Assembly (NCBI GenBank): GCA_017396665.1
Contig: JAFQLH010000005.1
Coordinates: forward strand, 18,619-82,618
Length of the DNA: 64,000 nucleotides
Source: Oscillospiraceae bacterium
GTDB lineage: Bacteria; Bacillota; Clostridia; Oscillospirales; Ruminococcaceae
Reading direction: 5' to 3'
Of the stretch, positions 31,209 through 39,354 are shown piece after piece. Both the position numbers and the translations under genes were made by a program. Positions within the stretch are counted from its first letter, which is position 1, and each line of letters opens with the position of its first letter. The notes under the pieces were generated by a model that saw only the letters and a program-made list of their open reading frames with translations, was not told the origin of the DNA and did no database searches.

Positions 31209-33119
31209 TTAGCAAAGCTCACTGAGCTCCTTCTGCCATACTGTAAAGCAGGCATCTGACGGCATACTGAAGTCGCCTCTTGGTGAAAGACTTACAGAGC
31301 CTGTCTTTGCTCCGTCCGGCAGACATGAGCGTTTGAACTGCTGAGCGAAGAATCTTCTGAAGAAGGTATGAAGCCACTTTAAGATTGTTGCATTGTCGTA
31401 GCTGTCGGCAAAAACGTGGCAAGCCATACGGTATATCTTCTTTGGCGAGTATGAATATCTCACAGCATAGAACAGGAAGAAGTCGTGGAGCTCATACGGA
31501 CCGACGAAGTCCTCCGTCTTCTGAGTCATTGTGTCGGCATTTTCGTTTGTCGGCAAAAGCTCAGGCGATACAGGTGTATCGATGATATCAATAAATGCTT
31601 TTTCAAGAATCTCATTGTCATTATCAATCAGATAATCCCTTATTACCGCCCTTACAAGAGTTTTAGGAACAGTTGCGTTCACGCCGTACATTGACATATG
31701 GTCGCCGTTATAGGTTGCCCAGCCGAGTGCAAGCTCGGAGAGGTCGCCTGTTCCGACAACAAAGCCGTTTTCAGCGTTTGCTAAATCCATAAGCACCTGT
31801 GTGCGTTCTCTTGCCTGTGCGTTTTCAAACACGACATTGTGGTTATCTTCATCGTGGGAGATATCGGCAAAATGCTGTTTTACCGACTGAGCGATGTTTA
31901 TTTCTCTGAAATCAACGCCAAGCTCCCCGCAGATTATCTGAGCGTTTGAGCGTGTACGCTTTGTTGTACCAAAGCAAGGCATTGTAACCGCCTTTATATC
32001 ACTTCTCGGTCTTTGAAGCATATCCATTGCTCTTACACACACAAGCAGAGCGAGTGCGGAATCAAGTCCTCCCGAAATTCCGATAACGAGAGATTTTGCG
32101 CCGGTATGCTCGATTCTTTTCTTAAGTCCGTGAGCCTGTATTTCAAAGGTCTTGTGGCATCTTTCCATACGTGAAATACTGCAGTCCGGCACAAACGGAT
32201 TCTTCGCAAAGCGTCTTGTAAGCTTTGTATCTGCAACATCGAGGCTGAACACAGTCGGGAACATTCCGCCGTCTTCTCTGTTTGTTGCACCAAACATACT
32301 GCTCCTTCTTCTGAGCGAAACGATTGCGCCCAGGTCAAGCTCGCTGGCTAAAACACCGCTTTCAAAGCCGATATAATCTGCGATTTCTTTACCGTTTTCG
32401 CAGATGCGTCTTGTTGCACCGTACACACAGTCGGTTGTAGATTCGCCCTCGCAACCGCTTACGTACACATATCCGCAAATAAGCTCCTTTGAAACTGTCA
32501 TTGCGTGCTGTCTTACGACATCCTCCCTGCCGACAAGCTCAGGCTCTGAGCTGACGTTACAGATTACAGTTGCACCGAGTGACACGAGCTTTTGTGCAAC
32601 ACCTGACATAAGGCTTGCGTCACTTCCTATTTCAAAGCCGATTTTAAGGTCACAAAGCTGCTCGCATTCAAGGACAGTCTGGGTCATAAGTGTATCCTTG
32701 CCGCAGATTGAAACAGACTCAAAGCCACCGTCATAGCAGGCAAACCATCTTGAAAGTCTGTCATCCTGCATTGTTCTTGGTATAATAACGGGGATTTCGC
32801 CCTTTGAGAGAACTGCGGCACAGTCGTACAGCTTGCCCTTTGCTCTTAAAGGCATTCCGACAGCGATAACAGCGTTTACGTCCTTTGTTTCATCAGCTAT
32901 ACGGCAGATTGCCCTCTCACACTCGCCAAGAAGTGTGTCAGAAAAGAAAATATCTCCACAGGTTGAGCCTGTCAGACAAAGCTGCGGGAACAGGATAACT
33001 GAAGCGCCCTTCTCTGCTGCTTCCTTTATCTGCGACAAAATTGCCCTCTCGTTATAGATTACATCCGCTACCTTAATCTGCGGACTGCATACTGCCACCT
33101 TTACAAAACCGTCGGTCAT
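31209..33119 (-). CDS. nadE: NAD+ synthetase (NadE, glutamine type) with degenerate amidase domain
   Basis: A 636-residue protein with an N-terminal nitrilase-fold domain (about 1-280) and a C-terminal synthetase domain (about 330-636). The synthetase half is intact (PP-loop ISGGLDSALAL, GTGDLSELALGW, NGDHMSMYGVN) and should amidate nicotinate adenine dinucleotide. In the nitrilase half all three catalytic positions are changed: FPQL has Gln46 for Glu, IIPRTM has Arg115 for Lys, and FEIGSD has Gly165 for the Cys nucleophile. Glutamine hydrolysis is therefore unlikely and free ammonia is the probable nitrogen donor. It has its own promoter and starts at ATG 33119. Confidence 0.93.
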   Translation of the reverse strand: MTDGFVKVAVCSPQIKVADVIYNERAILSQIKEAAEKGASVILFPQLCLTGSTCGDIFFSDTLLGECERAICRIADETKDVNAVIAVGMPLRAKGKLYDCAAVLSKGEIPVIIPRTMQDDRLSRWFACYDGGFESVSICGKDTLMTQTVLECEQLCDLKIGFEIGSDASLMSGVAQKLVSLGATVICNVSSEPELVGREDVVRQHAMTVSKELICGYVYVSGCEGESTTDCVYGATRRICENGKEIADYIGFESGVLASELDLGAIVSLRRRSSMFGATNREDGGMFPTVFSLDVADTKLTRRFAKNPFVPDCSISRMERCHKTFEIQAHGLKKRIEHTGAKSLVIGISGGLDSALALLVCVRAMDMLQRPRSDIKAVTMPCFGTTKRTRSNAQIICGELGVDFREINIAQSVKQHFADISHDEDNHNVVFENAQARERTQVLMDLANAENGFVVGTGDLSELALGWATYNGDHMSMYGVNATVPKTLVRAVIRDYLIDNDNEILEKAFIDIIDTPVSPELLPTNENADTMTQKTEDFVGPYELHDFFLFYAVRYSYSPKKIYRMACHVFADSYDNATILKWLHTFFRRFFAQQFKRSCLPDGAKTGSVSLSPRGDFSMPSDACFTVWQKELSELC

Positions 33120-33157
33120 ACCTAAAGCCTCTTTTCGTAAAAATTATACTCATGCAT

Positions 33158-33186
33158 AGTATACTCCATTTTTCACAAAATTGCAA
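33158..33186 (-). promoter_or_regulatory. Sigma-A promoter of nadE
   Basis: On the minus strand TTGCAA (33186-33181), a 17-bp spacer and TATACT (33163-33158). The start codon is about 40 bp downstream. Confidence 0.82.
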
Positions 33187-33231
33187 GGTTTAAGCTTATA
33201 TATTGCGTGAATATTATTTTCACAAATAGGC

Positions 33232-33260
33232 TTGATTTTATAGAAGCAAAATGTTATAAT
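33232..33260 (+). promoter_or_regulatory. Sigma-A promoter of the 33292 gene
   Basis: TTGATT (33232-33237), a 17-bp spacer and TATAAT (33255-33260), about 30 bp before the ATG. Confidence 0.82.
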
Positions 33261-33291
33261 AATTAAGCAAAGAAACAGAGGAGACAGTATT

Positions 33292-33840
33292 ATGGCGATA
33301 TATCTTTATCACTATTACGACAAAACTATCGGTCCTTTCAAAAATCTCTCAGACCTTTCAGATGAGGAAGCAAACAGAATCCTTCTCGATATGAGAGATT
33401 CAAGGCCTTATTCACAGCCTGCACAGCGTGATGTTCTTTATATGAAAAGACGCAGACAGTACGAAAAGCTAGCTTTCGACAAGTTTGTTGCGATGGGCGG
33501 AAAGCCTGAGCGTACATCACCGCACTACATGGTTGTTGAATACTGCAAGTGGCTCAGCGAGTGGTATCAGAACAGCGGCTTTGTTATGCTCCCTATCGAG
33601 AAATTTGACAAGTCGACTATTTCTTTTACATACGGCGATATGCCACAGAATTTCGGCCCGCTCACCGATGAAAACGACCGTCCTTACAGGGGCAAGCTTT
33701 TCAGCTACGAGCAGATACTTAAGGTTATTGAGGAATTCGGTCTTCCACAGGAATGGAACCCTGACGGAGAGCTGGGTCCTGAAAGATACATTGAAGTTCA
33801 GGTCTGGAGTGACAAGGCACTTTCAGACTTTCTGAAGTAA
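33292..33840 (+). CDS. Conserved-looking protein of unknown function
   Basis: A 182-residue soluble protein with no signal peptide, membrane segment or catalytic motif I recognise. It is rich in Tyr, Asp and Arg, with a start AIYLYHYYDK and a long charged helix region (QYEKLAFDKFVAMGGKP). The strong ribosome site (GAGGAG), own promoter and normal codon use support a real gene. It is 21 bp upstream of the zinc-ribbon-like gene at 33862, so the two are co-transcribed, and a terminator follows the second. I do not assign a function. Confidence 0.75.
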   Translation: MAIYLYHYYDKTIGPFKNLSDLSDEEANRILLDMRDSRPYSQPAQRDVLYMKRRRQYEKLAFDKFVAMGGKPERTSPHYMVVEYCKWLSEWYQNSGFVMLPIEKFDKSTISFTYGDMPQNFGPLTDENDRPYRGKLFSYEQILKVIEEFGLPQEWNPDGELGPERYIEVQVWSDKALSDFLK

Positions 33841-33861
33841 TTTATATGGGGGAAAACAACT

Positions 33862-34386
33862 ATGGCAACTATCGTTTACGGCTGGGGAAATGTTCTTAAA
33901 AACAAGAAGCTTATGGGCTACGAGTGGTGCGGTGACTGCTGCAGCTTCAAGCCAAGATACCTTTCAAAGCTTGTTTTCAGAGTTCACATAAGCTACATTC
34001 CTATTTTTATGAAGACAAAGGGCTACTACATGGCTTGCAAGGGCTGTTCTGCAGGTGTTGAAATCACAAAGGCTCAGTTCAAGCAGCTCAAGGAGGACTT
34101 CAAGCCTATGAGCAACTCTATGGCAAAGAAGTGCTTTAAGGAAATCGTTGCAATCTGCGAGCCAATCAACGAGCTTTCTGATGCAAACGTTCAGTATGTT
34201 ATTCAGAACATCTCGCAGACATATCCTATTATGGCTAACGAGACAATCGGCAGCTTCTACCGCAAGCTTATCACCGATGTTATCGGAGAAAAAATTGAGC
34301 GTCAGCGTGTTCTTACTCAGCAGCAGAATGCTTTCCTTCAGCAGCAGGCTGCTATGCAGGTAGCTTCAGCACCTTCGGTTCAGTAA
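33862..34386 (+). CDS. Zinc-ribbon-like protein of unknown function
   Basis: A 174-residue protein whose first 65 residues contain paired knuckles, C23-x2-C26 and C59-x2-C62, separated by SYIPIFMKTKGYYMACKGC. The layout resembles a zinc ribbon. The middle is helical and the last ~20 residues are Gln-rich (TQQQNAFLQQQ). There is no membrane segment. It is second in a two-gene operon with the 33292 gene, with GGGGG upstream of ATG 33862. A nucleic-acid or protein-binding role is only a guess from the ribbon. Confidence 0.75.
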   Translation: MATIVYGWGNVLKNKKLMGYEWCGDCCSFKPRYLSKLVFRVHISYIPIFMKTKGYYMACKGCSAGVEITKAQFKQLKEDFKPMSNSMAKKCFKEIVAICEPINELSDANVQYVIQNISQTYPIMANETIGSFYRKLITDVIGEKIERQRVLTQQQNAFLQQQAAMQVASAPSVQ

Positions 34387-34409
34387 TTCATTTATAGCTT
34401 AATAAAAAC

Positions 34410-34444
34410 AAAGGCTTGGAAGCATTTTCGCTTTCCAAGCCTTT
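34410..34444. terminator. Bidirectional terminator
   Basis: A perfect 12-bp inverted repeat (AAAGGCTTGGAA / TTCCAAGCCTTT) with ATTATTT after it lies between the convergent zinc-ribbon and TraB genes. Confidence 0.9.
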
Positions 34445-34471
34445 ATTATTTACGAAGAAGATTTATTAAGC

Positions 34472-35611
34472 TTAGTCAAATACAACAGGCTCTACTGTGT
34501 AGCCTGCATCCTCAAGTCCCTTGAGAATACCTGTGTCGCCGTAGTAATGAGCAGCACCTACAACATAGAATACCTTGTCGCCGTTTTCGAGCATTTCTAC
34601 AGCCTTGTCTATCATGCCTACGTTTCTTTCGTCCATAAGCTTATAGTTGTAATCCTCAATCATAGCGAGAAGCTCGTCAGAGATTTCCTCTTCCTCAGGA
34701 ATTTCTTCAGACTCCTCATCTGTTGCCATAATTGCGTCGAGGTCGCCTATCTTCCATGCTTCATACATATCCTTTAAAACAGCTACCTGGTCTTCATAGT
34801 AGTATACAGAGCCTTCGAGCATATAGAGGTTGAACTCCTCAGGCTGACCGTAGAGGATTGCCTCCTGCATCTCGATTGTTTCAATCTCGATAATGTCCTT
34901 GCCCTCACCGTGAGCCTTCTTGAGAAGCTGGTTGTCGATACCAAGGTCACTGTTAAGACCTGCGTCCTCCATCATTGCCATATCAATGAGTGATGACCAC
35001 ATGATAGTGTTATATACTTCGTATGCTTCGTTGTAGAGACCTGCGTCCTCAAGGATAGCCTTTGCACTGTCATACAGCTCTGCGTCGATGTGGTCCTTGA
35101 TGGTTGTGCCGTCGATGTACATAAAGTTCATGATGCTTTCCATCTGTTTATCCATATCGGAAGCGTATGCAACGATATCGCACTCTACTGCGAGGCTGTC
35201 GGAATTATTAAATGCATCAATAATCTCGTCAGGAAGCGGATAGGAATCCTGTGCAAGTGCGTGCATTGAGCCGAGGAAGTATATTACTGCACCGCTTTCA
35301 GATTCAACCTTCCACATAGGCGGAGTAATCTTTGCCTCCTCCTTCACAGGTGGTCCGAAAGAACCGCCGCTGCTTTCAGAGTCTGAAGAATCAGGTACTG
35401 AGGATTCAGGCTCTGATGAGTCAGGCTCTGATGAATCAGTCTGTGAACTATCCGGCTGTGAGCTGTCTGCTACTGAGCTTGAATCTACAACCGAGGATGA
35501 GTCTGTCTTTGAAGAGCTGTCAGCCTTAGAGGATGACTCCTTTTCTGTACAAGCTGCAAATACAAGACAAAGTGACAATGAAATTACTACTCCGAGAAGC
35601 TTCTTAAGCAT
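34472..35611 (-). CDS. TraB/GumN family lipoprotein
   Basis: A 379-residue exported protein. The signal peptide ends in a lipobox with Cys21 (FAAC), followed by a Ser/Asp/Glu-rich low-complexity spacer (about residues 22-85, repeating SSxPDSSE-like units) and a TraB/GumN domain. The domain has GSMHAL, LAVECDI, ERNVGM and the C-terminal GAAHYYGDTGIL, which match the conserved GxxH, Glu, ERN and GxxH positions proposed to form a metal site. A Tiki-like peptidase activity is possible but unproven. It follows the ABC permease by 15 bp and probably ends that operon. Confidence 0.88.
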   Translation of the reverse strand: MLKKLLGVVISLSLCLVFAACTEKESSSKADSSSKTDSSSVVDSSSVADSSQPDSSQTDSSEPDSSEPESSVPDSSDSESSGGSFGPPVKEEAKITPPMWKVESESGAVIYFLGSMHALAQDSYPLPDEIIDAFNNSDSLAVECDIVAYASDMDKQMESIMNFMYIDGTTIKDHIDAELYDSAKAILEDAGLYNEAYEVYNTIMWSSLIDMAMMEDAGLNSDLGIDNQLLKKAHGEGKDIIEIETIEMQEAILYGQPEEFNLYMLEGSVYYYEDQVAVLKDMYEAWKIGDLDAIMATDEESEEIPEEEEISDELLAMIEDYNYKLMDERNVGMIDKAVEMLENGDKVFYVVGAAHYYGDTGILKGLEDAGYTVEPVVFD

Positions 35612-35626
35612 ACTGATTATTCTCCT

Positions 35627-36961
35627 TTACTTAGAAAACAAAGACTTTTTCTTTGCGTACTTATTCTTCTTTTCACCGAAATTGAAGGTGATTGTGAAGA
35701 GCTTATCTGACATAAACAGTCTTACTGCTATTGTCATACAGATTACAAGAAGGATTGCCTGGTAGATAAGTCCGCCGAAATAGAGCGGCATATTACCGAA
35801 GATTACATTTTCCTGTGCTATAAATGTATGTGTATAAGGGATTGCGTACATAATCCACTTTGCAGGTCCCATATCGTTGATGCTCACGAACATTGAGAGC
35901 ATGTACGGTACCATTGCCATACCCATGATAGGCATCATAAGTGTCTGGGAAGACTTTGCGTCCTTTGCGAGAGCACCGAGGATGAGTGATACTGCAAGAG
36001 TGATGAGAAGTGACATAAACATCTGCAGGCCAAGAAGGACATATGCACCTGTTGTCATATTAAGTCCGAGCTCGCTGATTACGGCAGAGTCGATTTCTCC
36101 TGATACCATATCAGTCATACCGCCCATCATATTGTTGAAGCCAACCATAAATGCTACTGCGAAGAGAGCTGAAACTACAGTTGCGGCAACCATCTTTGCC
36201 ATAAGTACAGAAAGTCTTGAAACAGGAGCTGTGAGAAGTGTTTCGAGTGTCTTGTCAATCTTTTCTGTTGAAACTGCGTTCATAATCATCTGTGATGAGT
36301 AAACGATAAGCACGAAGATTACGATTGGAACAATCATACCTGTCATCATGCTGTAGGATGAAAGAAGCATTGAGGAAGCCTCAGCCTGCTTTTCGCCTAC
36401 TACTGTTGTTTCGATGAGATTTACAGGAGCTTCGATAAGCTCGATTTCAGCAAGTGACATATTCTTGTTTGCGTAAACAACTGACTTTACAGCAGATTCG
36501 ATAGCTGAAAGTGCCATCTGTGAGCCTGCGTCAACGTTGCTCATAGCTGAGAGAGATGTCATCTTTGAAACGTATTCTACGTCAACAGGAGCAATCTTGC
36601 CATCCTCACCAAGCTTTCCGGCGAGGACATCTGTGATGCTGCTGCTGAAGGTTTCAGGAATGATTACAACTGATTCTACTTCAAGGTCGCTAAGCTGCGG
36701 AGCATAGTCGCCGTCTGTAAGCTCAACTTCCTTTACTTCATAGCCAGCAGTCTTGAGAGATTCGATAACTGCATCTGAGAAAGCACCGTCGTCCTTGTTG
36801 CAGATAACAATTTCGCCTTCAGAGCTTGCTGCCTCTTCAACTGCGCTGTCCATTACACCGCCGATTGCGATAAGGAGGACCACAGAGCCTATAAGTGTAA
36901 GGATTGTGGTAAGGCTCAGAAGCTCTCTGAGTTCCTTTTTAAGCAAGGTCAGAAATTTCAT
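35627..36961 (-). CDS. ABC-2 type exporter permease, NatB-like
   Basis: A 444-residue membrane protein. One N-terminal helix precedes a large extracellular region (about residues 45-185) and then five or six helices from about 200 to 415, the fold of ABC-2/NatB permeases. The C-terminal tail is basic. It overlaps the ATPase gene by 23 bp and would form a two-component exporter with it. Substrates of the family include sodium, drugs and peptides; none can be picked here. The lipoprotein gene downstream may be functionally linked. Confidence 0.88.
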   Translation of the reverse strand: MKFLTLLKKELRELLSLTTILTLIGSVVLLIAIGGVMDSAVEEAASSEGEIVICNKDDGAFSDAVIESLKTAGYEVKEVELTDGDYAPQLSDLEVESVVIIPETFSSSITDVLAGKLGEDGKIAPVDVEYVSKMTSLSAMSNVDAGSQMALSAIESAVKSVVYANKNMSLAEIELIEAPVNLIETTVVGEKQAEASSMLLSSYSMMTGMIVPIVIFVLIVYSSQMIMNAVSTEKIDKTLETLLTAPVSRLSVLMAKMVAATVVSALFAVAFMVGFNNMMGGMTDMVSGEIDSAVISELGLNMTTGAYVLLGLQMFMSLLITLAVSLILGALAKDAKSSQTLMMPIMGMAMVPYMLSMFVSINDMGPAKWIMYAIPYTHTFIAQENVIFGNMPLYFGGLIYQAILLVICMTIAVRLFMSDKLFTITFNFGEKKNKYAKKKSLFSK

Positions 36962-37691
36962 TGTCCTTCACCACCCTTTCAAATACTTCTTCAAGATTTC
37001 CTACATTGTGCTTAATCTTAAGCTCGTTAGGTCTGCCGAGCTCTAAGAGTCTTCCCTTTGCGATGATACCGACTCTGTCGCTGACAAACTCGATTTCAAG
37101 CATATTGTGGGAGCTGAGCAGGAAGCTCATACCGTACTTTGCGGCAAGCTCCTTAATCATTCTTCTGATTTCAAGTGCGTTGATGATATCAAGTCCGCTT
37201 GTAGGCTCGTCTAAGATTGCGAGCTTTGGTCTTGACATTACCGCTCTTGAAAGAAGGAGCTTTCTTATCATGCCTCTTGAGTAGCTGCCGATTTTGTCGG
37301 AAAGTCTGTCACCGAGGCCACACATCTCAGTAGCGTTCTGCACATACTGCTTAGCTGTGTTCTTGTCATTTGCAAATATGCCTGCCATAAATTCGAGATA
37401 CTGCTTGCCTGTCATTGTCTTGTAAGCACCAGCCTCGTCAGGAAGATATGTTATACACTCTCTGACACCCTTAGGGTCTGTAAGAATGCTGTGTCCTGCG
37501 ACAACAGCATCACCCTCTGTTGCCTGCAGAAGTGTTGATATCATTCTGATTGTTGTTGTTTTTCCTGCCCCGTTAGGCCCGATGAGTGCAAAGATTTCGC
37601 CCTCTTCGATGTCAAAGCTTACCTTGTTGGCTGCGTACACGCCTTTTTTGTACTGCTTTGAAAGTTCTTTTACTTCAAGAACCTTTGCCAT
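36939..37691 (-). CDS. ABC transporter ATP-binding protein, NatA-like
   Basis: A 250-residue ATPase with Walker A GPNGAGKTT, a signature loop YSRGMIRKL in place of LSGGQ (as in NatA/CcmA-type subunits), Walker B LAILDEPTSGLD and the switch His in LSSHNML. It is the first gene of an operon with the NatB-like permease and the TraB lipoprotein. The start is ATG 37691 after GAGGGGG. The nearest promoter is at 37729-37757, and a second, operator-flanked promoter lies further upstream at 37897-37925. Confidence 0.93.
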   Translation of the reverse strand: MAKVLEVKELSKQYKKGVYAANKVSFDIEEGEIFALIGPNGAGKTTTIRMISTLLQATEGDAVVAGHSILTDPKGVRECITYLPDEAGAYKTMTGKQYLEFMAGIFANDKNTAKQYVQNATEMCGLGDRLSDKIGSYSRGMIRKLLLSRAVMSRPKLAILDEPTSGLDIINALEIRRMIKELAAKYGMSFLLSSHNMLEIEFVSDRVGIIAKGRLLELGRPNELKIKHNVGNLEEVFERVVKDNEISDLA

Positions 37692-37728
37692 TGTAGTTTC
37701 CCCCTCATTTAAATAATGATTTGTTACT

Positions 37729-37757
37729 ATATTAACACATCACATAATATATTTCAA
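37729..37757 (-). promoter_or_regulatory. Sigma-A promoter of the NatA-like operon
   Basis: On the minus strand TTGAAA (37757-37752), a 17-bp spacer and TAATAT (37734-37729), 38 bp upstream of the start codon. Confidence 0.75.
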
Positions 37758-37867
37758 TCGTTTTTTGCGATTTCACTGACAATTCAGCGTTTACATCAAA
37801 TTCTACGCCCGCTTGGTCAAAGTATTATGCAAAATGTCAATGTCATTTACCGATACATACGTTACCG

Positions 37868-37925
37868 TTTTGCTACTGTGTATATGTTGTATATACAGTA
37901 TATCACCTATATACACACTTGTCAA
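37868..37925 (-). promoter_or_regulatory. Upstream promoter with overlapping operator-like repeats
   Basis: On the minus strand TTGACA (37925-37920), a 17-bp spacer and TATACT (37902-37897). The spacer and downstream DNA are filled with GTGTATAT/TATACAC-type half-sites, including the palindrome TGTATATACA (37888-37897). Similar operators serve YtrA-type GntR repressors of ABC exporters. No coding frame begins within about 200 bp downstream other than the NatA-like gene. Confidence 0.6.
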
Positions 37926-37988
37926 CCCCTTTTTTAAATTTTTTTCAAAAATCATATCCCACCCCTCAAATCGCCGTTGATACATGTT

Positions 37989-38198
37989 TTCGGGGGAAAC
38001 CTTTCTGAAGAAAGTTTCTCCCCCGAACCCCCTTACAAAGACTTCTGATATGATTTCAGCCCCATAGGGTACCTATCAGAGAACAGAGAATTTCATCCGT
38101 TCTTTGCGTTAAGCACCCTATGGGGCTGAAATTAAATTACAAAAGTTTTAGGAAAGGAGTTTGAGGAACAACCCTTTTTCAAAAGGGTTTTCCTCAAA
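37989..38198. repeat. Composite palindromic intergenic element
   Basis: Three hairpins in series: TTCGGGGG...CCCCCGAA (37989-38027); a perfect 18-bp inverted repeat, ATTTCAGCCCCATAGGGT (38053-38070) with its complement at 38115-38132; and TTTGAGGA/ACCCTTTT with mirror arms (38160-38198). No coding potential. The style is that of a dispersed bacterial interspersed repeat or MITE remnant. Confidence 0.7.
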
Positions 38199-38205
38199 AA
38201 ATTTA

Positions 38206-39354
38206 TTACAGGCTTTTCTGCTGTCTTTTTGAGCGGATAACGACGAGGATAGCAGCCATGAGAGCGACAATAAACAGGAGCTCCACGCCTACGCAGGTTA
38301 CAAATTCCTTTGCGTCATAAATCTGCTCATAGCTTGATGTAGCGATTTCGAGTGCACGGTTATACCAGAATGCAGGGAAGAATCTTCCGACCATAAGAAC
38401 CGATTCATCCATCATAAAGGAAGGAACGAACACTCCGCAGAGGAACCCCATACCGAGGCCGATTACGTTAGAACACATATCTACAGCGGAGCGGCTCTTG
38501 ACGAGCAGGGCGATAATAACCGAGATTTCGACTGAGATTATCATATACACAAAGCTGTTGATGATAATGAGTGCACCTGTCTTGCTGAATACTGTCTGAG
38601 AGTCAAACGCCATAGATGTTACCACGATAAACAGCCAGATTCCAAGGGCTATCACCGAGCAGGCAAGGATAACCTGCATAACGTACTTTGTATCTGAAAC
38701 TGTACTGCAGTAGGTTCTTGCGAGAACCTCCTTCTTGAACATTGTCATAAGGACAGCGGAGAGTGCGGATATCATTATTACTATAAGGACAAATCCTAAG
38801 AATCTGTAATACTCGAAAGCGTCAGGACTTTCCTCGTTGCCGTCGAGACTGTTGATATCAGCAGCGGCTGTTACGCTCTGAGCAGTCTTTGACACTGCCT
38901 CATCTACATCAAAGCCGCCTGCCACATAGCAGTTTACGTTTGAAACAAAGGAGCGAAGCTGTGAATCAAAGAACGCTGTTGTGTAGCTTACCGGCGAAGT
39001 GGATACTGTAAAGAGTCCGTCGGTTTCGCCGTTTGCGAGCTTTTCGGAAAAGCCCTTGTCGATAGTGATAGCGTAAGCGACCTCGCCGTAATAGAGCTTT
39101 GCAAGCAGGCTGTCTTCATCCTCAAAGTCGGCATCTGCTACCTCATGGTTTTCGCCTATCCACTCAACGAGTGTCTGAGAAGCGGCTGTATTGTCAAGGT
39201 CTCTGACTGCAATTGTGAGCTTTGTTGTAGTAAACGCATCAGTAGAGTTAAACTTTGTCATAAGAATAACCATTGTAAAGAAGATTCCGAAGTACATACA
39301 AACTGCACCGAGATTCTTCTTAAGTATCTTGAATGCCAGATTAAAGGCTTGCAT
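38206..39354 (-). CDS. ABC-2 type exporter permease
   Basis: A 382-residue membrane protein with one N-terminal helix (about 16-33), an extracytoplasmic region to about residue 180 and then five or six helices ending near 375, with a basic tail. The form is that of the ABC-2 permease domain. It overlaps the preceding permease gene by 14 bp (39341-39354), so the two are translated together and probably form a heterodimeric exporter with the ATPase at 40496-41443. The start is ATG 39354 after GGAGG. The substrate is unknown. Confidence 0.87.
   Translation of the reverse strand: MQAFNLAFKILKKNLGAVCMYFGIFFTMVILMTKFNSTDAFTTTKLTIAVRDLDNTAASQTLVEWIGENHEVADADFEDEDSLLAKLYYGEVAYAITIDKGFSEKLANGETDGLFTVSTSPVSYTTAFFDSQLRSFVSNVNCYVAGGFDVDEAVSKTAQSVTAAADINSLDGNEESPDAFEYYRFLGFVLIVIMISALSAVLMTMFKKEVLARTYCSTVSDTKYVMQVILACSVIALGIWLFIVVTSMAFDSQTVFSKTGALIIINSFVYMIISVEISVIIALLVKSRSAVDMCSNVIGLGMGFLCGVFVPSFMMDESVLMVGRFFPAFWYNRALEIATSSYEQIYDAKEFVTCVGVELLFIVALMAAILVVIRSKRQQKSL

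Larger units (their letters stand above)
37692..38205. other. Non-coding region between two ABC exporter operons
   Basis: 514 bp with no supportable gene. It contains the natA-like promoter (37729-37757), an upstream promoter with palindromic half-sites (37868-37925), an AT-rich T-tract (37926-37960) and a ~210-bp set of three inverted repeats (37989-38198). Confidence 0.8.

Noticed and set aside
37803-37985. 60-residue minus-strand ORF
   Set aside because: It runs through the TTGACA-TATACT promoter and operator, lacks a ribosome site and has no recognisable sequence.
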